The translations under genes were made by a program, and so were the position numbers. A DNA stretch of 64,000 nt from positions 1 to 64,000 of the forward strand of contig JAFRQD010000046.1 of assembly GCA_017428785.1 (NCBI GenBank), given 5' to 3'. Shown in pieces: positions 16,554 to 25,765 of this stretch; position 1 is the first letter of the stretch; every line of letters starts with the position of its first letter. The DNA is from Bacteroidaceae bacterium. GTDB lineage: Bacteria > Bacteroidota > Bacteroidia > Bacteroidales > Bacteroidaceae. The notes below the pieces were generated by a model. The model was given only the letters and a program-made list of their open reading frames with translations, made no database searches and was not told the origin of the DNA.

Positions 16554-17757
16554 ACAGCTTGTGCCCCATTCGAGTCCGCTTTGTCTCGAGGTAGCGGCGG
16601 TTGTAGTCGTTGGGCTCGACCACGATGGGGACATTCTCCACGATGGTGAGGCCGTAGCTTTCCAGGCCGACGCGCTTCACGGGATTGTTCGTGATGAGGC
16701 GAATCTTGCCGACGCCCATCTCACGGAGTATCTGGGCGCCCACGCCGTACTCGCGCTCGTCGGGACGGAAGCCGAGGTGTATGTTGGCATCGACTGTGTC
16801 GTCGCCTTGCTCTTGAAGCTTGTAGGCGGCTATCTTGTTCATCAGCCCGATGCCTCGACCCTCCTGGCTGAGATAGACAATGAGGCCTTTGCCTTCCTTC
16901 TCAATCATGCGCATCGACTTGTGGAGCTGCTCGCCGCAATCGCAACGCTGGCTGCCGAAGATGTCGCCCGTCATGCAGCTCGAGTGCATGCGCACCAGCA
17001 CGGGCTCGTCCTCTGTCCATTCGCCTTTATAAAGGACGACATGCTCCAGTCCGTTGCTCTTCTGGCGGAAAGGAATGATGTGGAAGTGCCCGTCGGCTGT
17101 CGGCATGTCGGCCTCCACACCTCTCTCCACAAGGGATTCCTGTTTGAGGCGATAGGCGATGAGGTCGCGGATGCTGATAATCTTGAGTCCATGCTCGCGG
17201 GCCACCTCCTTGAGCTGTGGCATACGAGCCATCGTGCCGTCCTCGTTGAGGATTTCGATGAGGGCAGCTGCCGGCTTGAGGCCTGCGAGACGAGCCAAAT
17301 CGACTGCCGCTTCCGTGTGACCAGCACGGCGAAGCACGCCTTTGTCCTGAGCATAAAGCGGATTGATGTGACCCGGACGGCCGAAGTCGGACGGCTTGCG
17401 ATTGGGGTCGGCAAGAGCCTTGATGGTCGCCGCCCTGTCGTGCGTGCTGACACCCGTCGTGCAGCCTTCCAAGAGGTCCACGGTTATGGTGAACGGTGTG
17501 CCGAGCATGCTGGTGTTGTCCTCCACTTGATGGTCCAGCTCGAGCTCGGCGGCACGGCTCATCGTGATAGGAGCGCAGAGCACGCCTCTGCCGTTGCGCA
17601 GCATGAAGTTGACCTTTTCGGGCGTAATCATCTCTGCCGCCGTGATGAAGTCGCCCTCGTTCTCGCGGTCCTCATCATCCACGACGATGACAAACTTCCC
17701 TTGCCGGAAGTCCTCAAGAGCCGCTTCGATGGAGCTTAATGGGAATTCTGTGTCCAT
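16552..17757 (-). CDS. ribBA: bifunctional DHBP synthase / GTP cyclohydrolase II
   Basis: Bifunctional entry enzyme of riboflavin synthesis, 401 residues. The N-terminal half (1-200) is 3,4-dihydroxy-2-butanone-4-phosphate synthase, with [11 protein letters not shown], the [13 protein letters not shown] region and [14 protein letters not shown]. The C-terminal half is GTP cyclohydrolase II, with the zinc ligands in [15 protein letters not shown], the SQEGRGIG loop and [13 protein letters not shown]. Both active sites look complete. The gene starts 18 bases after the stop of the LptF/G permease gene. I see no FMN riboswitch in front of it. Confidence 0.95.
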   Translation of the reverse strand: MDTEFPLSSIEAALEDFRQGKFVIVVDDEDRENEGDFITAAEMITPEKVNFMLRNGRGVLCAPITMSRAAELELDHQVEDNTSMLGTPFTITVDLLEGCTTGVSTHDRAATIKALADPNRKPSDFGRPGHINPLYAQDKGVLRRAGHTEAAVDLARLAGLKPAAALIEILNEDGTMARMPQLKEVAREHGLKIISIRDLIAYRLKQESLVERGVEADMPTADGHFHIIPFRQKSNGLEHVVLYKGEWTEDEPVLVRMHSSCMTGDIFGSQRCDCGEQLHKSMRMIEKEGKGLIVYLSQEGRGIGLMNKIAAYKLQEQGDDTVDANIHLGFRPDEREYGVGAQILREMGVGKIRLITNNPVKRVGLESYGLTIVENVPIVVEPNDYNRRYLETKRTRMGHKL

Positions 17758-17775
17758 TATGATTTCGTTATGACG

Positions 17776-19695
17776 TTATGATGTGATATCGTAATGTTGG
17801 GTTTTGTTGAGTCTTGCAATAATGAGGTTGTTTATCCTCTGTATGTTCTGCAGGTCGAGCCTAAGCCTCAGTCGGTAGCGCCAGATGCGCATATAGACAA
17901 GGAGCCCGAGCGGGAAGATGATGCCGAATATCATGTTCAGGCGCTTGTTGTTGAAAGGCCTGGTGTGTGCGCTTGGATTGATGATAGGGTATTCGTTGAT
18001 ATACATAATCAACACATTGTCTCGGCTGTTGTGGAGCTCCTCGATGATGTCCTCGAGCTGGTCCCTGAGTTGGGCTATGCGCTTGTCCTGTCCGGGACGG
18101 AAGAAGAGGTTGAAGTAGTTGGGGATGCGCCGCAGATGCTTCGTCCGGCGATATGCGATGCAGAACTCCGACATCTCGTTGAGGCGTTGGGGCAGGGTGG
18201 CATAGTCGGGGTCGTTGATGATGACCTCCTTCCTGTCCAGCTTGCGGCTGGGGCGAAGGCCGAGCAGTTTCATGAAGAAGTTCTTGTAGCCCTCGATGTT
18301 AAAGACCACACTGTCGCTGTTCGCCTTGTGCGTCAGGAAGATGCCTATGCCGAGCAGCACCGCCGAGCTGAGCCATGTGCCGCTTTCGATGGTCCAGGCA
18401 TCTACTTTGGCATTGTTCTCGCCTGCTTGGTTGACGATGTAATAGAAGATGAAGATGATGACGCTCACCACGACCGGCACGCCGAGTCCGCCTTTGCGGA
18501 TGATGGCTCCGAGCGGTGCTCCTATGAAGAAGAAGAGCAGACAGGCCAGGCTCATCGTGAACTTCTTGTACCATTCGATGCGGTGCTTGCGGATGTTCAG
18601 GTTGCGGTCACCTGTCTCGAGGGCTCGGAACTCGCATTCTGCTTGCATCGACTCGGCTCGGCTCCTTGCTCCTCGCCAGGCCTTGATGCGCTGGTCGTCG
18701 GACATGGCAAGGTAGAGCGAATCGAAGGGCGGCATTTCCTGAGCCTGCTGCACGATGGCGAGGGAATCCTTCGTGCCGACGGGCAACGCCTTGCGCATGT
18801 ACCATTGCAGGATGTTGGCATATATCATGTGGCGTGCGCTGTCGGCCTTGTGGTCAAGGGAGTCGATGGCATGCTCTATCTCTCCGAGGTTCTTGGTTTG
18901 TGCGTTGTGCGAGAAGAGGTCGGCATCCATTAGGTTGAAGTTGCCGTCGAAGGGGATGATGTCCTCTTCCTTAACGAACGACTCCCTCATGTATGGCACG
19001 TTAGCCCGCAGCATTGTGCCTTGATTGGCATCCATGTTCCTGAAGCGTTCGCCGCCCCAGAGCGTGAGTTTGAGGTGCATCTTGTCGGCTGTGCTCTGAA
19101 GGCGTGCGCTGTCGGAGAGCACAATCTGCGTGTCGTTGTAGCTGCCCGTATTCGTGTAAATCATCACTCCGTAGAGCATTCCCGTCTCGCGGTCCTTGTG
19201 CTCCACATAGAGGTTGTAGCCTGGTATCTCGCTGTAGAAGACGCCTTCCGGTATCTCGAGCTCGGGGCTTTTCTGCTTCATGCTCCACGCAAGGCGCGAC
19301 AGCTCACGGACTGCATAAGGGCTTACCTTGTTTTGGAAGACGAAGCTGGCTCCGCTGATGAGTGCTGCGACGATGATGAGAGGTGCGAGGATGCGGATGA
19401 GCGGAATGCCTGCGGACTTCATGCTGAGCAGTTCGAAGTGCTCGCCGAGGTTGCCGAACGAAATGAGGCTTGCCAGCAGTACGGCAAGAGGTACTGACCT
19501 CGGGATGACCGTCAGGCTGCTATACCAGAAGAACTTGGCCAGCAGGTCGATTGTGAGGCCTTTGCCGATGAGGTTGTTCATCCACATCCACAGGAACTGC
19601 ATGACGAAGATGAACAGACAAATGAAGAATGTCCCCGCGAAGAGTAGCAGGAATTCCTTGATGATGTAGATGTCGAGCTTCTTGATAAACCTCAT
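17776..19695 (-). CDS. LptF/LptG-family lipopolysaccharide transport permease
   Basis: YjgP/YjgQ-family inner-membrane subunit of the Lpt machine that lifts lipopolysaccharide off the inner membrane. I start it at the ATG at 19695 (MRFIKKLDIYIIKEFL); the open frame upstream runs through a palindrome array and is not coding. Of 639 residues, 1-110 hold three membrane helices, 115-330 the periplasmic jellyroll, and helices resume near 400 (FTMSLACLLFFFIGAPLGAIIRKGGLG, the family hallmark, abbreviated by its GAPLGAIIRKG core). The extra C-terminal 150 residues with a further helix are usual for Bacteroidetes. LptF and LptG cannot be told apart here. Confidence 0.9.
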   Translation of the reverse strand: MRFIKKLDIYIIKEFLLLFAGTFFICLFIFVMQFLWMWMNNLIGKGLTIDLLAKFFWYSSLTVIPRSVPLAVLLASLISFGNLGEHFELLSMKSAGIPLIRILAPLIIVAALISGASFVFQNKVSPYAVRELSRLAWSMKQKSPELEIPEGVFYSEIPGYNLYVEHKDRETGMLYGVMIYTNTGSYNDTQIVLSDSARLQSTADKMHLKLTLWGGERFRNMDANQGTMLRANVPYMRESFVKEEDIIPFDGNFNLMDADLFSHNAQTKNLGEIEHAIDSLDHKADSARHMIYANILQWYMRKALPVGTKDSLAIVQQAQEMPPFDSLYLAMSDDQRIKAWRGARSRAESMQAECEFRALETGDRNLNIRKHRIEWYKKFTMSLACLLFFFIGAPLGAIIRKGGLGVPVVVSVIIFIFYYIVNQAGENNAKVDAWTIESGTWLSSAVLLGIGIFLTHKANSDSVVFNIEGYKNFFMKLLGLRPSRKLDRKEVIINDPDYATLPQRLNEMSEFCIAYRRTKHLRRIPNYFNLFFRPGQDKRIAQLRDQLEDIIEELHNSRDNVLIMYINEYPIINPSAHTRPFNNKRLNMIFGIIFPLGLLVYMRIWRYRLRLRLDLQNIQRINNLIIARLNKTQHYDITS

Positions 19696-19718
19696 TTGTC
19701 TTGTGCGCACTTTGGTGC

Positions 19719-19727
19719 GCAAAGTTA
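19719..19727 (-). promoter_or_regulatory. -7 box before the LptF/G permease gene
   Basis: TAACTTTGC lies 24 bases before the ATG and runs directly into the direct/inverted repeat GTGCGCAC-TTT-GGTGCGC (about 19703-19720), which could act as an operator. Confidence 0.55.
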
Positions 19728-19850
19728 CGAAAAAAAAATGAATAATCAGCAAAGCCTCCCTTTTTTCTTCTCCATAGTGGTAACTATACGCCCAAGCTCC
19801 CATTTCCGGCGGGGTGAAGTGCCATAAAACAGACCCCTGTAGGGGGCATA

Positions 19851-19939
19851 AAAAACGCCGCACGCGGGGATTGCAATTTCCGCGTGCGGCGATGCCAATT
19901 TCCGCGTGCGGCGTTGGTGATTTCCGCAGGCGGCGTTTT
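19851..19939. repeat. GC palindrome array C (four units)
   Basis: AAAACGCC and GGCGTTTT ends enclose units with cores CCGCACGCGG, CCGCGTGCGG (twice) and CCGCAGGCGG. It lies between the stop of the aldolase gene and the start of the LptF/G permease gene on the same strand. Confidence 0.85.
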
Positions 19940-19954
19940 GAACCCTCGTCGGGC

Positions 19955-20953
19955 TTAGAGTTTATTGTTGCTTCCGAGCACCTCCACAATCTTGTGGATG
20001 TACATCTTCTTCATGCTCTCGCGAGCGGGCTTGAGATACTGGCGGGGATCGAAGTCGCCGGGCTTCTCGTCGAAGTGCTTGCGGATGGCAGCGGTCATGG
20101 CCAGACGGCTGTCGCTGTCGATGTTGATCTTGCAGACAGCGCTCTTGCTGGCCTCGCGGAGCTGCTCTTCGGGAATACCTACTGCATCGGGCAGCTTGCC
20201 GCCGTGTGCGTTGATGGTATCCACCTCGTCCTGAGGAACAGAAGAAGAGCCGTGGAGCACGATGGGGAAGCCGGGGAGCTTCTTCTCAATCTCGTGCAGG
20301 ATGTCGAAGGCCAATGGAGGAGGCACGAGCCTGCCGGTCTTCGGGTCGCGGGTGCACTGCTCGGGAGTGAACTTGTAGGCGCCGTGGCTCGTACCGATGC
20401 TGATGGCGAGGCTGTCGCAACCGCTGCGGGTGCTGAAGTCAACAACTTCCTCGGGCTTTGTGTAATGAGAAACCTCGCTGGCAACCTCATCCTCTACGCC
20501 TGCCAGTACGCCCAGCTCAGCCTCGACGGTCACGTCGTACTTGTGAGCATACTCCACAACCTTCTTCGTCAGGGCGATGTTCTCCTCATAGGGGAGAGAA
20601 GAGCCGTCGATCATGACGCTGGAGAAACCGTTGTCGATGCAGTCCTTGCAGAGTTCGAATGTGTCGCCGTGGTCGAGGTGAAGCACAATCTGAGGATTCT
20701 CGCAGCCGAGTTCCTTAGCGTATTCCACTGCGCCCTGAGCCATGTAGCGGAGGATGGTGCCGTTAGCATAGTTGCGTGCGCCCTTGCTGACCTGCATGAT
20801 GACGGGAGACTTTGTCTCTACTGCAGCCTGAATGATGGCCTGCATCTGTTCGAGAGTGTTGAAGTTGAAAGCTGGGATGGCATAGCCGCCAGCAACTGCC
20901 TTTGCGAACATTTCACGGGTGTTCACCAGGCCGAGTTCTTTGTAACTTGTCAT
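19955..20953 (-). CDS. fba: class II fructose-bisphosphate aldolase
   Basis: Zinc-dependent glycolytic/gluconeogenic aldolase that splits fructose-1,6-bisphosphate, 332 residues. It has AFNFNT near the N terminus, the zinc-binding LHLDHG(D) with its catalytic Asp, SSVMIDGSSLPYEEN, the VEAELG glutamate, GTSHGAYK and LHGSSSVP with zinc histidines, and INIDSDSRLA near the end. Length and start (ATG at 20953) are normal. A TATCTTTGC box lies 54 bases upstream. Array C follows its stop closely and could lie in the mRNA 3' end. Confidence 0.95.
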   Translation of the reverse strand: MTSYKELGLVNTREMFAKAVAGGYAIPAFNFNTLEQMQAIIQAAVETKSPVIMQVSKGARNYANGTILRYMAQGAVEYAKELGCENPQIVLHLDHGDTFELCKDCIDNGFSSVMIDGSSLPYEENIALTKKVVEYAHKYDVTVEAELGVLAGVEDEVASEVSHYTKPEEVVDFSTRSGCDSLAISIGTSHGAYKFTPEQCTRDPKTGRLVPPPLAFDILHEIEKKLPGFPIVLHGSSSVPQDEVDTINAHGGKLPDAVGIPEEQLREASKSAVCKINIDSDSRLAMTAAIRKHFDEKPGDFDPRQYLKPARESMKKMYIHKIVEVLGSNNKL

Positions 20954-21006
20954 AGATTTAATGGTTATTGTTTATTGGTTATGGGTTGTTGACTTTTAAA
21001 TCGGCT

Positions 21007-21015
21007 GCAAAGATA
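21007..21015 (-). promoter_or_regulatory. -7 box for the aldolase gene
   Basis: TATCTTTGC on the minus strand, 54 bases before the ATG of the aldolase gene; no clear -33 TTTG. Confidence 0.5.
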
Positions 21016-21087
21016 GTACAATTAATTCAGAATTCATAATTCGTAATTTATAATTTTCCTCTTTGCTGCAAATTTGCAATGTCTGCT

Positions 21088-22131
21088 TTACATTGCCTTC
21101 ACGAGATAGGTGACTGTAGGCAGGTGGTCGCTGAAGCCGTTGAGCCATACGCCTCCTGCGTGAGTTCGCTTCGGTGAGCCTTTATACTTGCCCTCTTGCT
21201 GAAGGAGGTAGTCGCGCTTGAAGATGTGATATCCGTAAAGCGTGAGTTCCTTGTACTCCTTCTTCCCGTCCACATCGAGCATGTTCTTGGAGCAAACAAT
21301 CTGGTCGAAGAGATTCCAGCCGCCCTGATAGGTGAGTGTGCCTTGTCCTTTGCTTCTGAGGATGTCCCACCACGGGTTGTAGAAGTCGCCTTCGCCCACA
21401 TCCTTCATCTTCCTCTTGGCCCCCAGGCATTTCGCCATGGAATTGTCGTCGGGGTCGTCGTTCATGTCGCCCATCACCATGATGTGTTGCGAAGGGTCGG
21501 CCAGGCGGATGCTGTCGGTCAATGCCCTGACTTGCTTGCCTCCGTCTTCTCGGTAGATGTTTTCATGTCCGCGACTCGGCAAGTGGCACACGATGACCGT
21601 GAGATTGTCGCCAGCCAGTTTGCCTTGCACGCAGAGGAAAGGACGGGTCTTCTGAGCCGTGTCGCCGTGCTCGAAGACATAGGGCTTGTGGAAAGCTTTG
21701 GTGATATGGAAAGCTTTGGGATTGTAGAGAAGGGCACAGTCCACGCCACGCTTGTCGGGACCCTCGAAGTGGATGTACTTGTATCCGCGCTGCTTCATGC
21801 AAGGCTGAGCCGTGAGGTCGTCGAGCACCTTGTCGTTCTCCACCTCCACACACCCGATGATGCTTGCTCCGTAGGGCAGCTTGTCTGTCCCTAAATCGCA
21901 GAGAGCTTTGGCCATGTTCGCCAACTTATTGGAGTACTTGTTCCCGTTCCATTGGAAAGAGCCGTTGGGCAGGAAGTCGTAGTCAATCTTGTGATTGTCG
22001 TGGCAAGTGTCGAAGAGATTCTCCAGATTGTAGAAGCCAACAGCATGAACCATCAGCTTACGATCCTGGGCATTTGAGTAGGCAGCACACACAAGGAGTG
22101 CTGTGATGAAAGCTAAAAATGTTTGTTTCAT
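21088..22131 (-). CDS. exported endonuclease/exonuclease/phosphatase-family protein
   Basis: A 347-residue protein with a signal peptide (residues 1-21, ending SNAQ) and the DNase I-like metal-dependent phosphodiesterase fold. Motifs in order are FYNLENLFD (metal-binding Glu), IIGCVEVEN, the catalytic HLPSRG, VMGDMNDDPDD, and the final GFSDHLPTVTY with the active-site Asp-His. It acts outside the cytoplasm. It is divergent from the TonB receptor gene at 22282; Bacteroidetes loci combining such nucleases with DUF5689 lipoproteins and TonB receptors suggest scavenging of nucleic acids or other phosphodiesters (inference). Confidence 0.88.
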   Translation of the reverse strand: MKQTFLAFITALLVCAAYSNAQDRKLMVHAVGFYNLENLFDTCHDNHKIDYDFLPNGSFQWNGNKYSNKLANMAKALCDLGTDKLPYGASIIGCVEVENDKVLDDLTAQPCMKQRGYKYIHFEGPDKRGVDCALLYNPKAFHITKAFHKPYVFEHGDTAQKTRPFLCVQGKLAGDNLTVIVCHLPSRGHENIYREDGGKQVRALTDSIRLADPSQHIMVMGDMNDDPDDNSMAKCLGAKRKMKDVGEGDFYNPWWDILRSKGQGTLTYQGGWNLFDQIVCSKNMLDVDGKKEYKELTLYGYHIFKRDYLLQQEGKYKGSPKRTHAGGVWLNGFSDHLPTVTYLVKAM

Positions 22132-22237
22132 TTCGGTAATCGTTTATTTCAATTGCAAAGTTAATGCTTTTTTATGAAGAAAACTCTTTTAACGAAAAAA
22201 ATATGCTGTTACTTGAAGAAGTTAGCATAATTTTTTA

Positions 22238-22246
22238 TAAGTTTGC
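22238..22246 (+). promoter_or_regulatory. -7 box before the 22282 TonB receptor operon
   Basis: TAAGTTTGC fits TAnnTTTG and lies 36 bases before the ATG; a weak CTTG at 22212-22215 is 22 bases upstream of it. Confidence 0.5.
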
Positions 22247-22281
22247 AGCATAATAAATAAATTCTAATAAGTATACGCGTA

Positions 22282-24849
22282 ATGAAAATGAAACATCTGC
22301 TTGTGGCGTTAGCCTTTATGGCTGCGCCTTTGAGCCACGCTCAGACCGTGGAGACGGCCGACGTGGATTCGCTGGGCACTGTGGAAGAAGAATTTCTGAC
22401 CGACGACAGTAATTTCACTTTCACGGAATCGCAGCTCGGCGAGAACGATGACATGACATCAGACGTCATTCACATCAATTCCTCCACCAACGTCTATACC
22501 AGCCAGATCAGTTGGACATGGAGTGGCATCTGGTTCAAGTATCGTGCATTGGACAATGCCTATAACGACATCTACATGAATGGCGTGCAGGTCAACAATC
22601 CAGAGAACGGTCGCTTTACATATTCCACCATCGGCGGCATGAACGATGCCGTTCGAAACAAGGACGATGTGAGTCCCTTCGAGGGCAACAACTTCTCCTT
22701 CAGCGGACTGGGCGGCAGCAGCAACTACAACTTCAGGGCCAGCCAAATGCCTTCAGGACACAAAGTTACGCTTTCCGGAGCCAATCGCAACTATACCCTT
22801 CGTGGCATGTACTCCTATGGCTCAGGTCTCAGCAAAGACGGTTGGGCTTTCTTCGGCACAATCGGCTATCGCTGGGCAAACATGCAGACTGCATCCATCA
22901 AGGGCACATTCTACAACAGTCTCGCTTACTTCATGGCTGTTCAAAAGGTTATCAACGAGAAGCACTCCCTGAACCTCGCAACATGGGGTAGTCCAACGGA
23001 AAGAGCCACAGCCGGCGCAAGTACCGACGAAGCTAATTGGCTCGCCAACGACTACCTTTATAACCCCTATTGGGGCTATCAGGGCGGCAAGAAGAGGGCC
23101 AGTCGCGTCGTCAACAACTTTGAGCCAAGCGTCCTCTTGACTTGGGACTATAACATAAAGGACAACATGAAGCTCACGACGAGCGCCTTCCTGAAGTTCG
23201 CCAAGTACAAGAGCACAAAGCTCAATTACAGCGGTACCAATCCGCATCCCGATTATTGGAAGCGCTTCCCATCATATAATTATGATGTATGGGGAAGAGA
23301 AGGCGACTACAACTACGACAACGCAGCTTTTTGGGCGGCTTACGACAATTGGCAGGACGAGTCCTATCGCCAGATTAACTTCGACGAGCTCTACTTCGCC
23401 AACACCCAGCTCAACAAGATCGGCGCAGACGCTATTTATTGGATTGAGGCCCGCCACAACAACCACTTGATGACTAATCTGGCAAGCACTTACGAGTGGA
23501 ACATAAGGCCGGGAGCCAAGTGGAGTGTTGGCGTACAGATGCTCAGCAATCGCGGTTCGCACTACAGGACTATCGATGACCTTTTGGGCGGTCAGTACTT
23601 CCACAATACCAACACCTATCTGGTGGGCGACTATCAAGAGACTTCGACCGAAGCGATGTATGATGTGAATCACGGTTATCAGAAACTCATCGAAGGCGAC
23701 CGCTACGGTTATGACTATGACCTGTGGAACCAGGATGTCAAGCTCTGGACGAGCTTCACAATGGACCGCGACATCATGCATAGCTTTATTACCGGCAAGA
23801 TAGGTGGACGCAGGATGTGGCGTGAAGGCTTCATGCGTAACGGTCTCTTCCAGGACAACAGCTATGGCAAGAGCGGCATAGCACACTTCCTCGATGGTGG
23901 CTTGAAGTTGGGTTCTACCGTCAATCTCGGCAAAGGTCATGCTGTTACAGCAGGCTTGGGGTATGAACTCAGAGCTCCTGGAGCATCTGTCGCTTTCATG
24001 TGTCCCGAGATGAACAATGATTATGCCCAGAACCTCGAGAATGAGAAGGTGCTGAGTGCTGAACTTGGCTATGCCATCAATAACAAGTGGTTCCGCCTTA
24101 ACCTGAATGGATACTACTATCGCATCAACGACGGAAACGAGTGGCAGCAATACTACAACGACGACATCAACAGCTTCTCATACAATAGCCTTACAGGTGT
24201 GAAAAGGGAATACTATGGCGTGGAACTCGGTTTGAAGTTCAAGATTACCAGCAGTCTCGACATTCTTGCATTAGGTACTTATAGCGAAGCCAAGTATATC
24301 GCAGATACACAGGTCAACTGGATGAGCAGTACCACCGGCAAGATAAACGAGGAAATCTGCCACAACAAGGGAATGCGTCAAAGCGGAACGCCTTTGGCTG
24401 CAGCAAGTCTCGGGGTGAACTATCGCATCAAGCGTTGGTTCCTCAATGTGACAGGCAATTATTACGACCGCATCTATCTCTCCTACAGCACGAACATGCG
24501 CTACGAGAACAATCTCAAGAATGCAGGCCGCTATCATGCAGGAGAATATGATGTACCAGCTCAGGCAAAGGGCAATGGAGGCTTTATGCTCGATGCAAGC
24601 ATTGGCCGTCAGTTCTTTGTCTTCCATCATCCCCTTAGCGTCAATCTGCAGCTCTGCAACCTGACTCACCGTCGCAACATCACAACCGGCGGTTATGAGC
24701 AGAGCAGAAGCAACTACAGCGTCACAGAAACAGAAAACGCAGGCACGGAAGTCACTACGAAGCCTCGTACCTATAACTTCGAGAAGAATGCCAAGCGCTT
24801 CTATGCTCAGGGCTTCAACTTCTTGCTTAACGTGAACTACAGATTCTAA
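22282..24849 (+). CDS. TonB-dependent outer-membrane receptor
   Basis: An 855-residue receptor-type barrel. The signal peptide covers residues 1-21 (LSHAQ); there is no N-terminal carboxypeptidase-regulatory domain. The plug begins near residue 60 (SDVIHINSSTNVYTSQ) and includes DIYMNGVQVNNPENG; the rest alternates beta strands and long loops rich in Tyr, Asn and Gly, and the chain ends in an aromatic residue (NFLLNVNYRF). It heads a same-strand group in which gaps are 41, 32 and 6 bases. No SusD partner is encoded, so this is not a classical glycan-utilisation pair; the DUF5689 and OB-fold lipoproteins that follow are probably its surface partners (inference). Confidence 0.85.
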   Translation: MKMKHLLVALAFMAAPLSHAQTVETADVDSLGTVEEEFLTDDSNFTFTESQLGENDDMTSDVIHINSSTNVYTSQISWTWSGIWFKYRALDNAYNDIYMNGVQVNNPENGRFTYSTIGGMNDAVRNKDDVSPFEGNNFSFSGLGGSSNYNFRASQMPSGHKVTLSGANRNYTLRGMYSYGSGLSKDGWAFFGTIGYRWANMQTASIKGTFYNSLAYFMAVQKVINEKHSLNLATWGSPTERATAGASTDEANWLANDYLYNPYWGYQGGKKRASRVVNNFEPSVLLTWDYNIKDNMKLTTSAFLKFAKYKSTKLNYSGTNPHPDYWKRFPSYNYDVWGREGDYNYDNAAFWAAYDNWQDESYRQINFDELYFANTQLNKIGADAIYWIEARHNNHLMTNLASTYEWNIRPGAKWSVGVQMLSNRGSHYRTIDDLLGGQYFHNTNTYLVGDYQETSTEAMYDVNHGYQKLIEGDRYGYDYDLWNQDVKLWTSFTMDRDIMHSFITGKIGGRRMWREGFMRNGLFQDNSYGKSGIAHFLDGGLKLGSTVNLGKGHAVTAGLGYELRAPGASVAFMCPEMNNDYAQNLENEKVLSAELGYAINNKWFRLNLNGYYYRINDGNEWQQYYNDDINSFSYNSLTGVKREYYGVELGLKFKITSSLDILALGTYSEAKYIADTQVNWMSSTTGKINEEICHNKGMRQSGTPLAAASLGVNYRIKRWFLNVTGNYYDRIYLSYSTNMRYENNLKNAGRYHAGEYDVPAQAKGNGGFMLDASIGRQFFVFHHPLSVNLQLCNLTHRRNITTGGYEQSRSNYSVTETENAGTEVTTKPRTYNFEKNAKRFYAQGFNFLLNVNYRF

Positions 24850-24890
24850 AAGCGACATCAACTATACATTATATATAATAATAGGAAGCA

Positions 24891-25733
24891 ATGAAAAAGC
24901 AATCATTCATCATAGCCCTTTTGGCAGGAGCCTTCGCTTTGGCCTCCTGTCAAGACGGGAATTGGGACATTCCCGAGGGCATTCCTTATGGCAATAACGA
25001 CCTGCAGGCTGGCACCGCAGTTACCATTGCAGAATTGCAGAGCACTTATGCCAGCGTCATCAGCAGCGACAGCTACAAGCAGATAACAGACGACCTTTGG
25101 CTGCGCTGCGTGGTCAACGGTAACGACTATGGCGATAACCTCTATAAGCAAGTATCCGTTCAGGACGAGACCGGCGGCATCATCATAGGCATCAATGGTT
25201 CCGACCAAGGTGCATTCATGCCTGTCGGCCAGAAGCTCCTCATCAGCCTCAAGAACCTCTATATTGGCGGCTATGGCAATATGGCACAGATAGGAGGCCT
25301 TTATAATGGAAGCCTGGGGCGCATGGAACTCCCAGAATGGAAGCAGCATGTCCGCCTCATTATGGATAATACATCAGAGGCTGCAGCTTTTGGCTCGATG
25401 AAGGTAGATACTCTTGACTTCGATCCAAACAAGACGATGGCTCAGCAATCGGGTAGAGTGGTGCGTCTGAGTGGCGTGACTATCAGCAGGGAAGGCACTC
25501 CTGTTATCGCTCCCGACGACGGCTCTGTAAGTCTCGTCAGCAATTGCGTTAACCGTACCCTTTCAGGAGGCAACGCAGGCAGTAAGTGCGTGCTTCGCAC
25601 CAGCACATATGCAGTCTTCAAGGGTATCACTGTTCCCACCGAAGCCGTTGAACTCTATGGCATCGCTACCATCTATCGTGGCACATGGCAGATACTTGCC
25701 CGTACCCAAAGCGATTTGGCTTGGACTAAATAA
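24891..25733 (+). CDS. DUF5689-type surface lipoprotein
   Basis: A 280-residue lipoprotein: signal peptide and lipobox LASC with the acylated Cys near residue 20, followed by QDG. The body has the DUF5689 pattern, with an OB-like barrel containing LRCVVNGNDYGDN, VQDETGGIIIGING, GQKLLISLKNLYIGGYGN, a mid domain, and a second region ending VELYGIATIYRGTWQI. DUF5689 proteins are usually encoded next to TonB receptors and secreted nucleases, as here. No catalytic motif is visible, so it more likely binds substrate or cleavage products on the cell surface (inference). Confidence 0.78.
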   Translation: MKKQSFIIALLAGAFALASCQDGNWDIPEGIPYGNNDLQAGTAVTIAELQSTYASVISSDSYKQITDDLWLRCVVNGNDYGDNLYKQVSVQDETGGIIIGINGSDQGAFMPVGQKLLISLKNLYIGGYGNMAQIGGLYNGSLGRMELPEWKQHVRLIMDNTSEAAAFGSMKVDTLDFDPNKTMAQQSGRVVRLSGVTISREGTPVIAPDDGSVSLVSNCVNRTLSGGNAGSKCVLRTSTYAVFKGITVPTEAVELYGIATIYRGTWQILARTQSDLAWTK

Positions 25734-25765
25734 ATAAGAAAACAAACAATAACACATATAGCATT

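Noticed and set aside
17776-19989. 737-residue form of the LptF/G permease
   Set aside because: The extra 98 N-terminal residues are translation of array C and the promoter region; the ATG at 19695 begins the first helix.
19814-20992. A 392-residue open frame opposite the aldolase gene
   Set aside because: It runs through a palindrome array and is antisense to class II aldolase, which has all catalytic motifs.
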